Shown piece by piece: positions 25,129 through 33,638 of a stretch of 35,516 bases of DNA (within the stretch, counting starts at the first letter, position 1; each line of letters opens with the position of its first letter). The stretch covers positions 1 through 35,516 of the forward strand of contig DASYAE010000249.1 of the NCBI GenBank assembly GCA_036501535.1, given 5' to 3'. Source of the stretch: DASYAE01 sp036501535. GTDB taxonomy: Bacteria > Actinomycetota > Actinomycetes > Streptomycetales > Catenulisporaceae. Below the pieces are notes generated by a model. It worked only from the letters and a program-made list of their open reading frames with translations, ran no database searches and was not told where the DNA came from. A program made the position numbers and the translations under genes.

Positions 25129-26766
25129 CTAAGGCAGTCGGCCGCGCTTGAGGCGTTGCTGCCGGTATTCCCGTGCCCGCTCTGCAGCGCGCTCGCTTGC
25201 CGCGAGCTGCTTCTCCGCGCGCTTGCGCGTGGAGCGGCGGGAGAGCGTCAGGATGAGCAGGTAGAACGGTGCGACGACGAAAGCGGAGATCAGCAGCGTC
25301 AGCGGGAGGGCCCACAACACCGGTTTGGCCTGGACCAGCAGCGGGGCGAAGGCGAAGCCGGCGCCGAACAGCACGACGGTGGCGGTACACGCGTACACGT
25401 GCCGCAGGCGATTAGAGCGCGTCTTGGCCGCGGCGATGAAGATGAGCCACGCGGCTACAGCACCGAAGACTGCGTAGACGCCGCCAAGGATCTCGGCGGC
25501 GCTTTTCGGCGGAGTGGTCGGGCCGGGCGCGGTGTTGCCGTCGGCGTCGAGTTCGACGAGGCTGCCCTTCCACAGCTGGACCGAGATCGTGCCGCCGGGC
25601 TTCACCGAGCCGTAGACGCAGGCGGGACAGTCGCCGCCGACGTTGAACTGTGTGTCGGGGATGCCGGGTCCCCTGATCTCGATCCAGTACGCGAAGTTGT
25701 CGCTGCCCTGCTGATACATGCCGCTGTCGACCACGGTGGCCGTCTCCTGCTTGATGCAGCCGGCAGTCGCGGATCCTGCGCAGATCGGCGCGTTCTCGTA
25801 GGCGAAGGCGTTCGCCTGGGCCGGGATGTAGAACCCGAGCAGGGTCAGCGCTCCGGCTGCGGTGAGGCCGAGGAGCGAGTAGTGGATGATCCCGCGGATG
25901 TGGCGGCGCGGATTCTCGAGGAGCGTTGCGACGGTCACGCTGGAACCGCCGCGCGCAGAGGAGCCGTGCTCCGAGCCGTACCAGTTGATCTCCGGACTCG
26001 CCTTACGCGACGTCCCACGCACCGGCGCCGTGCCCTGCGCCCGCTGCTGCTGCCGCTTCTGCGCCGAGCGGGTTATAGCCACGGCGAGCGGCACGGCGAT
26101 CGCGGCGCCGATGGCGTATGCAGGCAGATAAGACAGCGCGGAGTGGCTATCGGCGGCCGAGAGCAGGATCGGGAAGATCAGGACGTTCATGAAGAACGGC
26201 GCGCTGGCCGCCCCGGCGGCCCACCGGCCGCGGCGGTTCCGGACCAGCCGGCGCCCCAGCAGGGTGAGCCAGCCCAGCGCCGGCGAGGCGACGATCCCCA
26301 GGCCGATCAGCCAGTACTGCGCCTTCGAGGTCGGGCCGTTCCCGGAACCGCACGTGGCGCCCTGGTAGGCGAGCGAGATCACGGTGCCGTTCCAGGACTT
26401 CGCGGTCAGCGCCCCCAGGCCCTGCGCGGCCATGAAGAAGCCCTCGTCGTTCGAGCAGTCCAGGTCGAAGGTCTGGTCGGGCACCGCGTTCCCGGCGACG
26501 TCGAACCAGTAGGACGTCGACTTGCCCGACGTCTCCCCGGCGTCGATCAAGTCGACCGGGCTGTTCAGGATGCAGCCGTTCTGCTGCGAGCCCTGACAGG
26601 GCCCTGCCGCTGCGTATGCATTCGCCCGCGACTCGGCGTGGGCGTACCCGAACCCGAGCGCGACCGCGCCGAGTATCAGGATCACGAGCAGGCCGTACGC
26701 CAGGAAGGGAAAGACGATCAGGACCCACGGGCGCCGGCCGTGGCGCGAGAGCGGCGGATTGGACAC
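25129..26766 (-). CDS. Internally duplicated multi-pass membrane protein
   Basis: This 545-residue protein of unknown function appears to have about eight membrane segments in two repeats. Each repeat has a membrane helix, a cysteine-containing extracytoplasmic region with a CxxG pattern (GPCQGSQQNGCI and PICAGSATAGCIK), a W/YF-D/E-hydrophobic stretch (YWFDVAGNAVPDQTFDLDC and YWIEIRGPGIPDTQFNVGG), a W-x-G segment (KSWNGTVISL and QLWKGSLVEL), and a return helix. A charged, Arg-rich C-terminus (RRSTRKRAEKQ) is cytoplasmic. The start is GTG at 26766, with GGGGAG about 8 bases upstream. I do not recognise a named family. Confidence 0.75.
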   Translation of the reverse strand: MSNPPLSRHGRRPWVLIVFPFLAYGLLVILILGAVALGFGYAHAESRANAYAAAGPCQGSQQNGCILNSPVDLIDAGETSGKSTSYWFDVAGNAVPDQTFDLDCSNDEGFFMAAQGLGALTAKSWNGTVISLAYQGATCGSGNGPTSKAQYWLIGLGIVASPALGWLTLLGRRLVRNRRGRWAAGAASAPFFMNVLIFPILLSAADSHSALSYLPAYAIGAAIAVPLAVAITRSAQKRQQQRAQGTAPVRGTSRKASPEINWYGSEHGSSARGGSSVTVATLLENPRRHIRGIIHYSLLGLTAAGALTLLGFYIPAQANAFAYENAPICAGSATAGCIKQETATVVDSGMYQQGSDNFAYWIEIRGPGIPDTQFNVGGDCPACVYGSVKPGGTISVQLWKGSLVELDADGNTAPGPTTPPKSAAEILGGVYAVFGAVAAWLIFIAAAKTRSNRLRHVYACTATVVLFGAGFAFAPLLVQAKPVLWALPLTLLISAFVVAPFYLLILTLSRRSTRKRAEKQLAASERAAERAREYRQQRLKRGRLP

Positions 26767-26811
26767 AGCGGCGGCTCCCCCGTTCGTCCGAGCTCAGCTG
26801 TGGACTGATCC

Positions 26812-26840
26812 TTGGTATCGCTGAAGGTCGGTCATGTCAA
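26812..26840 (-). promoter_or_regulatory. Predicted promoter of the duplicated membrane protein
   Basis: On the minus strand a -35 TTGACA (26840-26835), 17 bases and TACCAA (26817-26812) give a predicted start near 26806 and a leader of about 40 bases. The -35 is perfect and the -10 is partial. It lies in the 176-base divergent region shared with the FUSC gene, for which no clear promoter was found. Confidence 0.45.
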
Positions 26841-26942
26841 CGCCTGGCGGCGCGGCGGCACAGCGCAGGGCGGCGCAAGAGGAGAATGAGACGGAGTGAT
26901 GTGATAAGTGAAGTCCCGAATCCGTGGGAGGCGTGACGTGGC

Positions 26943-29252
26943 GTGAGACGGCTGCGACTGGTTCTGGGCGACCTGTGGGACCGCTTCAGCGCCTCGGACC
27001 CGGGGCTCATCCGCCTGTCGAACGCGCTGAACACGGTGGGCTCGATCCTGCTGGCGCTGCTGGTCATGGCGCTGCTCGGCACGCCGGTGGTGCTGCTGGT
27101 GGCCGGGGCGCTCGGGGCGATGGTGGCGTCGTTCGCGATCAGCGACCCGCAGCCGCGCGACCAGGCGGTCACCCTCGCGCTCGGGCTCGTCGTCGGCCTC
27201 GCGGCGGTGTCGGTCGGGGCCGAGCTCTTCGAGGTGCGGGCCGCGTCGGACGTCGTCTTCGTCGCCATCACATTCGTCGCGGTCTACGTCCGCCGGTTCG
27301 GCCCGCGCGGCACCGGACTCGGGCTGATCGGTTTTCAGATCTACTTCGTCTCGCAGTTCACCCACGCCGATCCGGCGCAGCTGCCGCGCATCTGGGGCGT
27401 GCTCGCGATCGGCTTCGGCTCGGCCGCCGTGATCCGGTTCGGCGTGGTGCGCGCGACGCCGCAACGCACGCTGGACCGGCTGCGCCACGCCTTCCGGGCC
27501 CGGCTCGGCGCCGCCGTCGACGCGCTGACAGACCTGGTGGTCGCCCGCGACGCGCCGGCCGACGACGCCGACTCGGCCCGGCTCGCGCTGCGCCGGCGCA
27601 CCGTCCGGCTGCATCAGTGCGCCCTGATGATCCAGGCCCGGCTGGAGGCCAGCACCTCCGACGCCGAGACGGCCGCCCTCGTCGAGCGGCGCATCGCCGG
27701 TGCGGAGATCGCGGCCGAACGGCTCGGCCGGCTGGTGCTGCGTTTTTTGGACGCGCCGACGACCGACGTGCGCGATCCGGCGCTGGACCTGCTCGAGCAG
27801 GAACTGCAGGTGCTGCGTCTGCTGGTCGCGCGCACTCTTCCCGGCCCGTTGGGCGCCGAGTCGTCCGCCGCACGCAACCGACTGCTCGGCTACACCGACG
27901 ACGAACGGCTTCCGGATGCCGCGCCGGCCATCCGGGACGTCTTCCGCGCTCTGGGCGAGACGGCCCGCGCGATGCTCGGCCTGCGCATGGCGCTGGGCAA
28001 CGAGGCCGAGGCCGACGCCGAGCGGGACGGCCCGCAGACCGCGCGCTCCCGCGAGGAACTGGACACCGAGGACCTGTGCCTGCGCGCGGAGCAGGCCGAG
28101 GCAGAGGCGGAGCCGGACGGGCAGGCGCCGCCTTCGCACACGACCGGCCTGGACCGCATCTCAACTCGGCTGGCCTTCCAGGTGGCCACCGGTTCCGGGC
28201 TGGCGGTGCTCGGCGGCGAGCTGCTTTCCGCGCAGCGGTGGTATTGGGCGGTGCTCACCTGCTGGGTGGTGTTCATCAACACCTCCTCGACCGGCGAGAT
28301 CCTGGTGCGCGGCTACCGCCGGCTGGCCGGGACCCTGATCGGCGTGGTGGCCGGCACCATACTGGCCGAGCTGGTCGGCGGCGACGTGTGGGTCGCCTTC
28401 ACGCTCGTCGTCGTGTGCATCTTCGGCATGTTCTTCACCGCGCCGCTGTCCTACATGCTGATGTCGTTCTTCGTGACGACGATGATCGGGCTGCTCTACA
28501 CGCTGCTGCACACGTTCAGCGCCGGAGTGCTCGTCCTGCGTATCGAGGAGACCGCATTAGGCGCGGCGTGCGGCTTTATCGCAGCGATGTTCGTCCTGCC
28601 GGTCCGGATCAGCGCGCACACCGACGAAAAGCTCGCCGATGTGCTCGACCGGCTGCGCGGCACGCTGGAGCTGACGCTCTCTCAGCTCGCCGGCGGCCCT
28701 ATGGCGGATCTGCTGCATTCCGCACGCGACATGGATACCGCACTCGATGCACTGCACCGTTCGGCCGAACCGATCACCCATCCGGCCAGTCCGTTTCGCG
28801 CCAGACGCCGCCGCGCGCGCTACATCATGGGCCTGTTGGACGCCTGTGCGTATCACGCGCGCAGCCTCGCCGCAGTCGCCGAGGCTTTTCCCGCCGACGA
28901 CCGCATCGGCAACGAAGCCGCATTCACCCGAGTCGCCGGCCGCCTGGATCACAACCTGCAGGCGCTGGTCGAAACGGTCCGCACCGGCAGAACACGGGTC
29001 CGCCTGGAGCACGAGCCGAGTATCAGCGCCCTATTCCACGGAGATGAGCCGCCTGATGCGGCGCCCTCGGACGGTGTGGGGGAACGCACGTCCGGTAGCC
29101 GCATCTTCGTGCGCGTCCAAAGACATCTCGAGCGGCTGGACGAGGGAATCCTCGGCCTCGCCCGACCGCTGGGCTTGGCCGATGCAGACGGCGACGCAGA
29201 GGCCGAGGCCGACGCCAGTTCCGACAACACTCGCAGTGCTCTCAGCCGCTGA
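26943..29252 (+). CDS. FUSC family membrane protein
   Basis: This 769-residue protein has two membrane blocks. The first, at about residues 25-165, starts with LNTVGSILLALLVMALLG. The second, at about 410-545, includes WYWAVLTCWVVFINTSSTGEILVRGYRRLAGTLIG, which matches the FUSC/aromatic acid exporter (PF13515) signature with the conserved R-x-x-G-T-x-x-G. Each block is followed by a cytoplasmic helical region. The C-terminus is acidic. Relatives are linked to fusaric-acid or aromatic-acid efflux. A link to the box genes is possible but not shown, since they are 5 kb away. The start is GTG at 26943, with GGAGG about 11 bases upstream. Confidence 0.85.
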   Translation: MRRLRLVLGDLWDRFSASDPGLIRLSNALNTVGSILLALLVMALLGTPVVLLVAGALGAMVASFAISDPQPRDQAVTLALGLVVGLAAVSVGAELFEVRAASDVVFVAITFVAVYVRRFGPRGTGLGLIGFQIYFVSQFTHADPAQLPRIWGVLAIGFGSAAVIRFGVVRATPQRTLDRLRHAFRARLGAAVDALTDLVVARDAPADDADSARLALRRRTVRLHQCALMIQARLEASTSDAETAALVERRIAGAEIAAERLGRLVLRFLDAPTTDVRDPALDLLEQELQVLRLLVARTLPGPLGAESSAARNRLLGYTDDERLPDAAPAIRDVFRALGETARAMLGLRMALGNEAEADAERDGPQTARSREELDTEDLCLRAEQAEAEAEPDGQAPPSHTTGLDRISTRLAFQVATGSGLAVLGGELLSAQRWYWAVLTCWVVFINTSSTGEILVRGYRRLAGTLIGVVAGTILAELVGGDVWVAFTLVVVCIFGMFFTAPLSYMLMSFFVTTMIGLLYTLLHTFSAGVLVLRIEETALGAACGFIAAMFVLPVRISAHTDEKLADVLDRLRGTLELTLSQLAGGPMADLLHSARDMDTALDALHRSAEPITHPASPFRARRRRARYIMGLLDACAYHARSLAAVAEAFPADDRIGNEAAFTRVAGRLDHNLQALVETVRTGRTRVRLEHEPSISALFHGDEPPDAAPSDGVGERTSGSRIFVRVQRHLERLDEGILGLARPLGLADADGDAEAEADASSDNTRSALSR

Positions 29253-29262
29253 CTGGCGGCAG
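29247..29262. terminator. Short hairpin at a convergent gene junction
   Basis: GCCGC (29247-29251) pairs with GCGGC (29258-29262) around TGACTG. It overlaps the end of the FUSC gene (29252) just before the end of the convergent DinB gene (29265). The stem is only five pairs, so terminator function is weakly supported. Confidence 0.25.
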
Positions 29263-29264
29263 CT

Positions 29265-29798
29265 TCAGATCTGGGACTTGCCGTCGGTGAGCTCGCGCAG
29301 GACGTCGGCGTGTCCGTTGTGCTGCGCGTATTCCCTGACCATGTGCACCATGATCCATCGCACGCTGAGGTCGCCGAAGCGGGGGTGCGTGCGCACTTCG
29401 TCCAGCGAGACGCTCGCGAACACCTCGCGGCTGCGCTCGCAGGCGGTGACGAACCGGGCGACGTCCTCCTGCAGGTTCGCGCCGTCGTCGAGCAGGAAGT
29501 CGCCGTCCACGCGGTCCGGCCAGCCGAAGGGCATGGGCTCGTCGGAGCGCCCGACGATCCGGACCGACCAGATCAGCTCGACCTTGGCCAGGTGCCGCAC
29601 CAGCCCGTGCAGGGTGGTGAGCGAGGGAACCAGGCGCCGGTCGGCCTGCTCGTCGGTCAGCCCGTCGAGCTTCGCCAGCAGTTCGCTGCGCTGCTCGTCC
29701 AGCCATCCCATCAGCGCTTCGTGCTCCGGTGCGACGGTCGGCGAGCGGACCCGCCCGAGGGGGGATGCGAAGGTCTGGGGTGCGGTGATCGGCTCCAT
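29265..29798 (-). CDS. DinB/DUF664 family protein
   Basis: This 177-residue protein is a four-helix bundle of the DinB/DUF664 family. Characteristic blocks are LDEQRSELLAKLDGLTDEQA, LHGLVRHLAKVELIW, which carries a likely metal His at 69, and VRWIMVHMVREYAQHNGHADVLRE, which carries the C-terminal His pair. Relatives are metal-dependent thiol transferases, several using mycothiol in actinomycetes. The open frame extends to 30056, but the family start is ATG at 29798 (MEPITAP). Confidence 0.88.
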   Translation of the reverse strand: MEPITAPQTFASPLGRVRSPTVAPEHEALMGWLDEQRSELLAKLDGLTDEQADRRLVPSLTTLHGLVRHLAKVELIWSVRIVGRSDEPMPFGWPDRVDGDFLLDDGANLQEDVARFVTACERSREVFASVSLDEVRTHPRFGDLSVRWIMVHMVREYAQHNGHADVLRELTDGKSQI

Positions 29799-29966
29799 GG
29801 CGGCAATTCTCGCAGGGCGCTCGCGTAACCAGGACACTGCAGTCCTGGCTGTGGGCGGTGCGGTGCCTAATGGTGCTCTCGGCGTTACGCTCATTGAAAA
29901 CGCCGGGTTGAGACTGGATCGCCGTGCGGTCCGGTCAGGTGACCGGCCCGGCGAGAAGGGAACGGC

Positions 29967-30176
29967 ATGGCGGTCTTCGGGGATCGGATCCTGCGGTGCT
30001 CGCAGGGGCACCTGTACACGTCGAGCGAGACGGCCCGGCTGGCCGGCTCGATCCACCTGGGGCCCAAGCGGCTGATGCTCTGCCCGCTGTGCCAGAAGAT
30101 GCGGATGACGTCGAACGTCCGGGCCGCGACGCTGACCCCGCAGGAGCTCGAGGAAGCGGGCCGGAACCGGTACTGA
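29967..30176 (+). CDS. Small zinc-ribbon-like protein, 69 residues
   Basis: This small protein has a CxxGH segment (Cys11, His15 in CSQGHLY) and a CPLC knuckle (Cys39, Cys42), which could together bind one zinc ion. It resembles a short conserved actinobacterial hypothetical family carrying CxQGHLYT and LHLGPKRLM-like motifs, as I recall it. The start is ATG at 29967, with AAGGGA about 6 bases upstream, so it is expressed. The function is unknown. Confidence 0.75.
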   Translation: MAVFGDRILRCSQGHLYTSSETARLAGSIHLGPKRLMLCPLCQKMRMTSNVRAATLTPQELEEAGRNRY

Positions 30177-30182
30177 CGCCGA

Positions 30183-30210
30183 TCGGCGGTCCTCAGTCGG
30201 CGGCCCTCAG
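30183..30210. repeat. Tandem 14-bp direct repeat
   Basis: TCGGCGGTCCTCAG (30183-30196) is followed at once by TCGGCGGCCCTCAG (30197-30210), 13 of 14 identical. The second copy includes the stop codon of the SARP gene. A perfect 12-bp palindrome, CGCCGATCGGCG (30177-30188), overlaps the first copy. It lies between convergent genes and could assist termination or be a replication-slippage duplication. Confidence 0.6.
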
Positions 30211-33053
30211 CTGACGCCGTCGAGGCCGTCGAGTTGGCTTTGCACCCGCGCCGCGTCGGCGTCGCGGCCGTGCGCCTGATAGAGCTTCAGGGCCGCCTGC
30301 CACACGTCCCGGGCCTGGTCGTGCTGGCCCAGCGCCAGATAAGGGTGGCCGATCCGGTCGAGCGTCTCGCCCTCCTCGTAGTCGTTGCCCATGGAGCGCA
30401 GCAGGTCCAGCGCCTGCCGGTAGTGGCCGACGGACTCGGCGTGCCGGCCGCTGCGGTGGGCGATCGAGCCGAGGCTGTCAAGCGTCGCCGCCTCGCCGAT
30501 GACGCTGCCCCGGCGGCGGTGCAGCGCGAGCGCGGCCAGGCAGTGCTCGCGGGCCCGGTCGTGCTCGCCCAACCGCATGGCGAACCAGCCCACTGCATTG
30601 AGTGCGTCCGCCTCCCACACCGGCTTGTCGACGTCGTGGAACAGCTCCAGCGCCCGGATGACGTGGTCCAGCGCCGGCCGGTCATCGCCGCGCCGGCCCA
30701 GGACCACCGCGAGGGCGCGGTGCGTGTGGGCCTGCTCGAGGCGGTCGTCCGCGCGGGCGGCCAGGATGAGCGCCTGGTTCAGGTGCTCCAGCGCCTCGTC
30801 GTCCCGCCCGGTCCGGGCCAGTGCCCGGCCGAGGAACCGGTGGGCCACGATGCGGGTCGTGCGGTCGGCCGACCGGCCAGGCTCCTGATCGGCGAGCCGG
30901 TCGGCCAGGTGATCAGCGCTCTCGAGGGCGGCCCGCCAGACGGCGACGGCCTCCTGCAGGCGTCCCCTTCGCAGGTGGAAGACCTCCAGCGACCAGGCCA
31001 GATGCCACACCTCGCGGTGCCAGCCCTGTTCGGCGGCCGCCTGCTGGGCGGCCGGCAGGCAGGGGTATTCGGCGTCGAACCAGGCCATCGCGGCCGCCTC
31101 GTCGGCGGGCGCGGCCGGGTCGCAGCCCTCTGCCGGAGGATCGAGATCGCGTGGCGGGGCCTGCGGATTCAGCAGCCGGTGCGCGGCGTCGGCGCTGTGC
31201 AGGTAGAAGTCGGTCACCCGGCGCAGCGCCGCCTGCCGGTCGGCCGCCGGCTGGTCGCTCGCGGCGCGGGTGGCGGCGTATAAGCGGACGAGGTCGTGCG
31301 TGCGGTAGCGGCCGGGTGCGTGCTCGTGTATCAGGTACGCGCGTTCGAGCTCGCGTATCAGGGTACGCACGGCGGTGGCCGGCCGGGCGAGCAGATTCGC
31401 GGCGGCGGCGAGCGAGATGTCGGGGCCGGGCGCCGACGCCAGCAGCCCCGACGCGGCGGCGGCCTCGGCCGAGAGCGCGTCGTACGACCAGGACAGCACG
31501 GCGCGCAGGTCGGCCCGGATGTCTCCGGCGTCGAGCGCATCAAGCCGCTGCGACTGGTCGCGCAGCTCGGCGGCCAGCGCTCCCAGCGGCAGGTGGGCGT
31601 GACGGGCGGCGCGGGCCGCCACGATGCCGATCGCCAGCGGAAGCCCGGCGCAGCAGGCCACGAACTCGGCGACGGCCCCGGGCTCGGCGGCCACGCGCTC
31701 GGGGCCGAGATGGTCGCGCAGCAGGCGCCGGGCGTCCTCGTCCGGCAGGACGTCGAGGTCGAGCGTGCGGGCGCCGTGCGCGGCGGTCAGGCCGTTCAGC
31801 TGGCGGCGGCTGGTGACCAGCACGGTGCAGGTGGAGCTGCCCGCGAGCAGCGGCGTCACCTGCTCGGAGTCGCCCGCGTTGTCCAGCACGATCAGCATGC
31901 GCCGGCCGGCGATCAGGCTGCGATAAAGCCCGACCTGTGTGTCCAGGTCGTCGGGGACGGCGCGCGGCTCGACCCCCAGCGCCTCGAGGAATCCGCGCAG
32001 GGCGGCCGCCGGGCGTACCGCCGGCCCGCCGGGACCGAAGCCGCGCAGGTCGGTGTAGAGCTGGCCGTCCGGAAAGCGTTCAAGGTTCTGATGCGCCCAG
32101 TGCAGGGCGAGCCAGGTCTTGCCGATCCCGCCGGCCCCGCCGATCGCCGTGATGACCAGGGTGCCGCCGGAGGGCTCGGGCCGCCCGTCGAGCGCTGCGG
32201 TCAGAACGGCCAGCTCGCGGGTCCGGCCGGTGAACAGCCGCGGCGCTGCGGGCAGCTGACGGGGCAGCGGCGCGACGGGCCCGGGCCCGGCCGCCGGGAC
32301 CGCGGACTCCGGCGCGGCGAGCGTCGGATCGGCGGTGAGGATGCGCTGGTGCAGCTCCCGCAGCGGCGGGCTCGGGTCGGTGCCCAGCTCGTCGGCGAGC
32401 CGCAGCCGCAGCGCCTCATAGTGCTTCAGCGCGTCGGCCTGGCGCCCGGCGCGGTAGAGCGCGAGCAGGTACTGGCCGGCCAGCCGCTCGTCCAGCGGAT
32501 GCCCGGCGATCTGCTCGGCCAGGTCGCCGAGCAGATCGGCGTGCCGGCCGCGGCGCAGGTGAATGTCCGTCAGATCCAGCCGCGCGGCGTGGCGCTCGGA
32601 CTCGAGCGTGGCCCGCAGGGCGTCGAGCCACGGCGAGTCCAGGCCGCTGAAGGGCTCGCCCCGCCACAGCTGCAGGGCCTGCTCGAACAGCGCGGCGGCC
32701 GGCTCGTCGTCCTCGGCCGCGCGGGCCTGCTTGAGCAGCGCGGCGAACCGGTGCAGGTCGACCGTCTCCGGGTCGGCGGTGAGCAGGTAGCCGGTGGGGC
32801 GCCGCACGATCTCGACGTCGCCGGCCGGGGCCAGTGCGCGCCGCAGCACGGTCAGGTTGTGCTGCACCGCGGCGCGCGGCCGCAGCGGCAGCTCGCGGCC
32901 CGCCCACACCCGGTCCACCAGCTGGTCGGCCGAGACCGGCCGGCCCGCCTCCACCAGCAGCACCGCCAGCATGCACCGCAGCTGCGCGTAGCCGATCTCC
33001 AGCGGCCTACCGTCGACGTGGGCTGAGACCTCGCCGAGCAGACGGAACTCCAC
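30207..33053 (-). CDS. SARP/AfsR-type regulator, wHTH-BTAD-NB-ARC-TPR
   Basis: This 948-residue regulator starts with an OmpR-like winged helix (residues 1-90: FRLLGEVSAHVDGRPLEIG; LVDRVWAGRELPLRPRAAVQ), then a bacterial transcriptional activation domain (about 95-240, ending ELGTDPSPPLRELHQRIL). An NB-ARC ATPase follows, with P-loop AIGGAGGIGKTWLALHWAH and Walker B RRMLIVLDNAGD. A TPR C-terminus from about 720 to the end mediates protein contacts. The plan is that of AfsR, which controls secondary metabolism through ATP- and phosphorylation-dependent DNA binding. No biosynthetic cluster lies beside it here. The start is GTG at 33053, with GGTGGAG just upstream. Confidence 0.92.
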   Translation of the reverse strand: MEFRLLGEVSAHVDGRPLEIGYAQLRCMLAVLLVEAGRPVSADQLVDRVWAGRELPLRPRAAVQHNLTVLRRALAPAGDVEIVRRPTGYLLTADPETVDLHRFAALLKQARAAEDDEPAAALFEQALQLWRGEPFSGLDSPWLDALRATLESERHAARLDLTDIHLRRGRHADLLGDLAEQIAGHPLDERLAGQYLLALYRAGRQADALKHYEALRLRLADELGTDPSPPLRELHQRILTADPTLAAPESAVPAAGPGPVAPLPRQLPAAPRLFTGRTRELAVLTAALDGRPEPSGGTLVITAIGGAGGIGKTWLALHWAHQNLERFPDGQLYTDLRGFGPGGPAVRPAAALRGFLEALGVEPRAVPDDLDTQVGLYRSLIAGRRMLIVLDNAGDSEQVTPLLAGSSTCTVLVTSRRQLNGLTAAHGARTLDLDVLPDEDARRLLRDHLGPERVAAEPGAVAEFVACCAGLPLAIGIVAARAARHAHLPLGALAAELRDQSQRLDALDAGDIRADLRAVLSWSYDALSAEAAAASGLLASAPGPDISLAAAANLLARPATAVRTLIRELERAYLIHEHAPGRYRTHDLVRLYAATRAASDQPAADRQAALRRVTDFYLHSADAAHRLLNPQAPPRDLDPPAEGCDPAAPADEAAAMAWFDAEYPCLPAAQQAAAEQGWHREVWHLAWSLEVFHLRRGRLQEAVAVWRAALESADHLADRLADQEPGRSADRTTRIVAHRFLGRALARTGRDDEALEHLNQALILAARADDRLEQAHTHRALAVVLGRRGDDRPALDHVIRALELFHDVDKPVWEADALNAVGWFAMRLGEHDRAREHCLAALALHRRRGSVIGEAATLDSLGSIAHRSGRHAESVGHYRQALDLLRSMGNDYEEGETLDRIGHPYLALGQHDQARDVWQAALKLYQAHGRDADAARVQSQLDGLDGVS

Positions 33054-33108
33054 AACTCCACCCCACGTGGTCGGCAGCCGGGCAGGAGCACTTATGTTGA
33101 TCGACCCC

Positions 33109-33138
33109 TGTCTAGACCCTCCCGACCAGGCAGCGCAA
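33109..33138 (-). promoter_or_regulatory. Predicted SARP gene promoter
   Basis: On the minus strand a -35 TTGCGC (33138-33133), 18 bases and a -10 TAGACA (33114-33109) predict a start near 33102 and a leader of about 50 bases ending at the GGTGGAG ribosome-binding site. The 18-base spacing and TAGRNA-like -10 fit actinomycete housekeeping promoters. Confidence 0.5.
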
Positions 33139-33192
33139 GGATTACCTACGAATCACGAACGCGTGCCCTGTCACGCTGATCTCATGACCCGT

Positions 33193-33219
33193 CGCGCTGG
33201 CCAGGGGGTGGTCAGCGCG
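33193..33219. terminator. Hairpin terminator candidate
   Basis: CGCGCTGGCC (33193-33202) pairs with GGTCAGCGCG (33210-33219) around AGGGGGT, with one wobble pair in ten. It lies 24 bases past the stop of the leftward DUF2218 gene and upstream of the SARP promoter. It would insulate the SARP gene from read-through. Confidence 0.6.
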
Positions 33220-33242
33220 GCGGGCATTATGCACGCCGAGAA

Positions 33243-33638
33243 TCAGCGACTCAGGGCCGTGTCCGGTCCGTCCGGCTGCGCGGGATCCCCGAGTTCGCGC
33301 CATGCGATGCTCAGGCCGTCGCGGCGCCCGATCTTCCCGATCCGCGTCGTGATCGCTTCCTTGAGCCGAACCGACGCGGCGGGGTCGTCCGCCTCGATCC
33401 GGAGCCGCAGCGTGCTTGCATCCGCCGCCAGAGTGCAGGTGCCCTCGGCGAAACGGATCGTGCCGTGACCCTCGGTCTGCTCGACGTGCTCGACTCGCGG
33501 CATGCCGGGTCCGCCGTGGCCGCCGTGGCCGCCCAGCGGACGGTGGCGCATGTGCTGCATACTGCCGAGGTGGCCGCACAGCTGCTGGAGATACCGCTCG
33601 GAGCGGTCGGTTGAGACCTCTGCTTCGAACGTGGGCAT
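33243..33638 (-). CDS. DUF2218 domain protein with His/Gly-rich insert
   Basis: This 131-residue protein matches DUF2218 (PF09981). Blocks are TDRSERYLQQLCGHLG, RFAEGTCTLAADASTLRLRIEA, and the C-terminal RIGKIGRRDGLSIAWR. Family members often sit beside iron-siderophore genes, but none is present here. A His/Gly-rich stretch, HMRHRPLGGHGGHGGPGM, interrupts the usual short loop and could bind metal ions. The start ATG at 33638 overlaps the upstream methyltransferase stop by one base (TGATG), so the two are translationally coupled. Confidence 0.85.
   Translation of the reverse strand: MPTFEAEVSTDRSERYLQQLCGHLGSMQHMRHRPLGGHGGHGGPGMPRVEHVEQTEGHGTIRFAEGTCTLAADASTLRLRIEADDPAASVRLKEAITTRIGKIGRRDGLSIAWRELGDPAQPDGPDTALSR

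Noticed and set aside
25021..26808. 595-codon plus-strand ORF
   Set aside because: It is antisense to the duplicated membrane protein, rich in Arg/Gly/Asp/Val without a domain, and lacks a ribosome-binding site.
31296..33026. 576-codon plus-strand ORF opposite the SARP gene
   Set aside because: It is a shadow of the well-supported SARP/NB-ARC frame, with composition typical of antisense high-GC frames.
30207..33053. SARP regulator as part of a biosynthetic gene cluster
   Set aside because: No polyketide, peptide synthetase or other biosynthetic genes lie in the window, so there is no cluster to assign it to.
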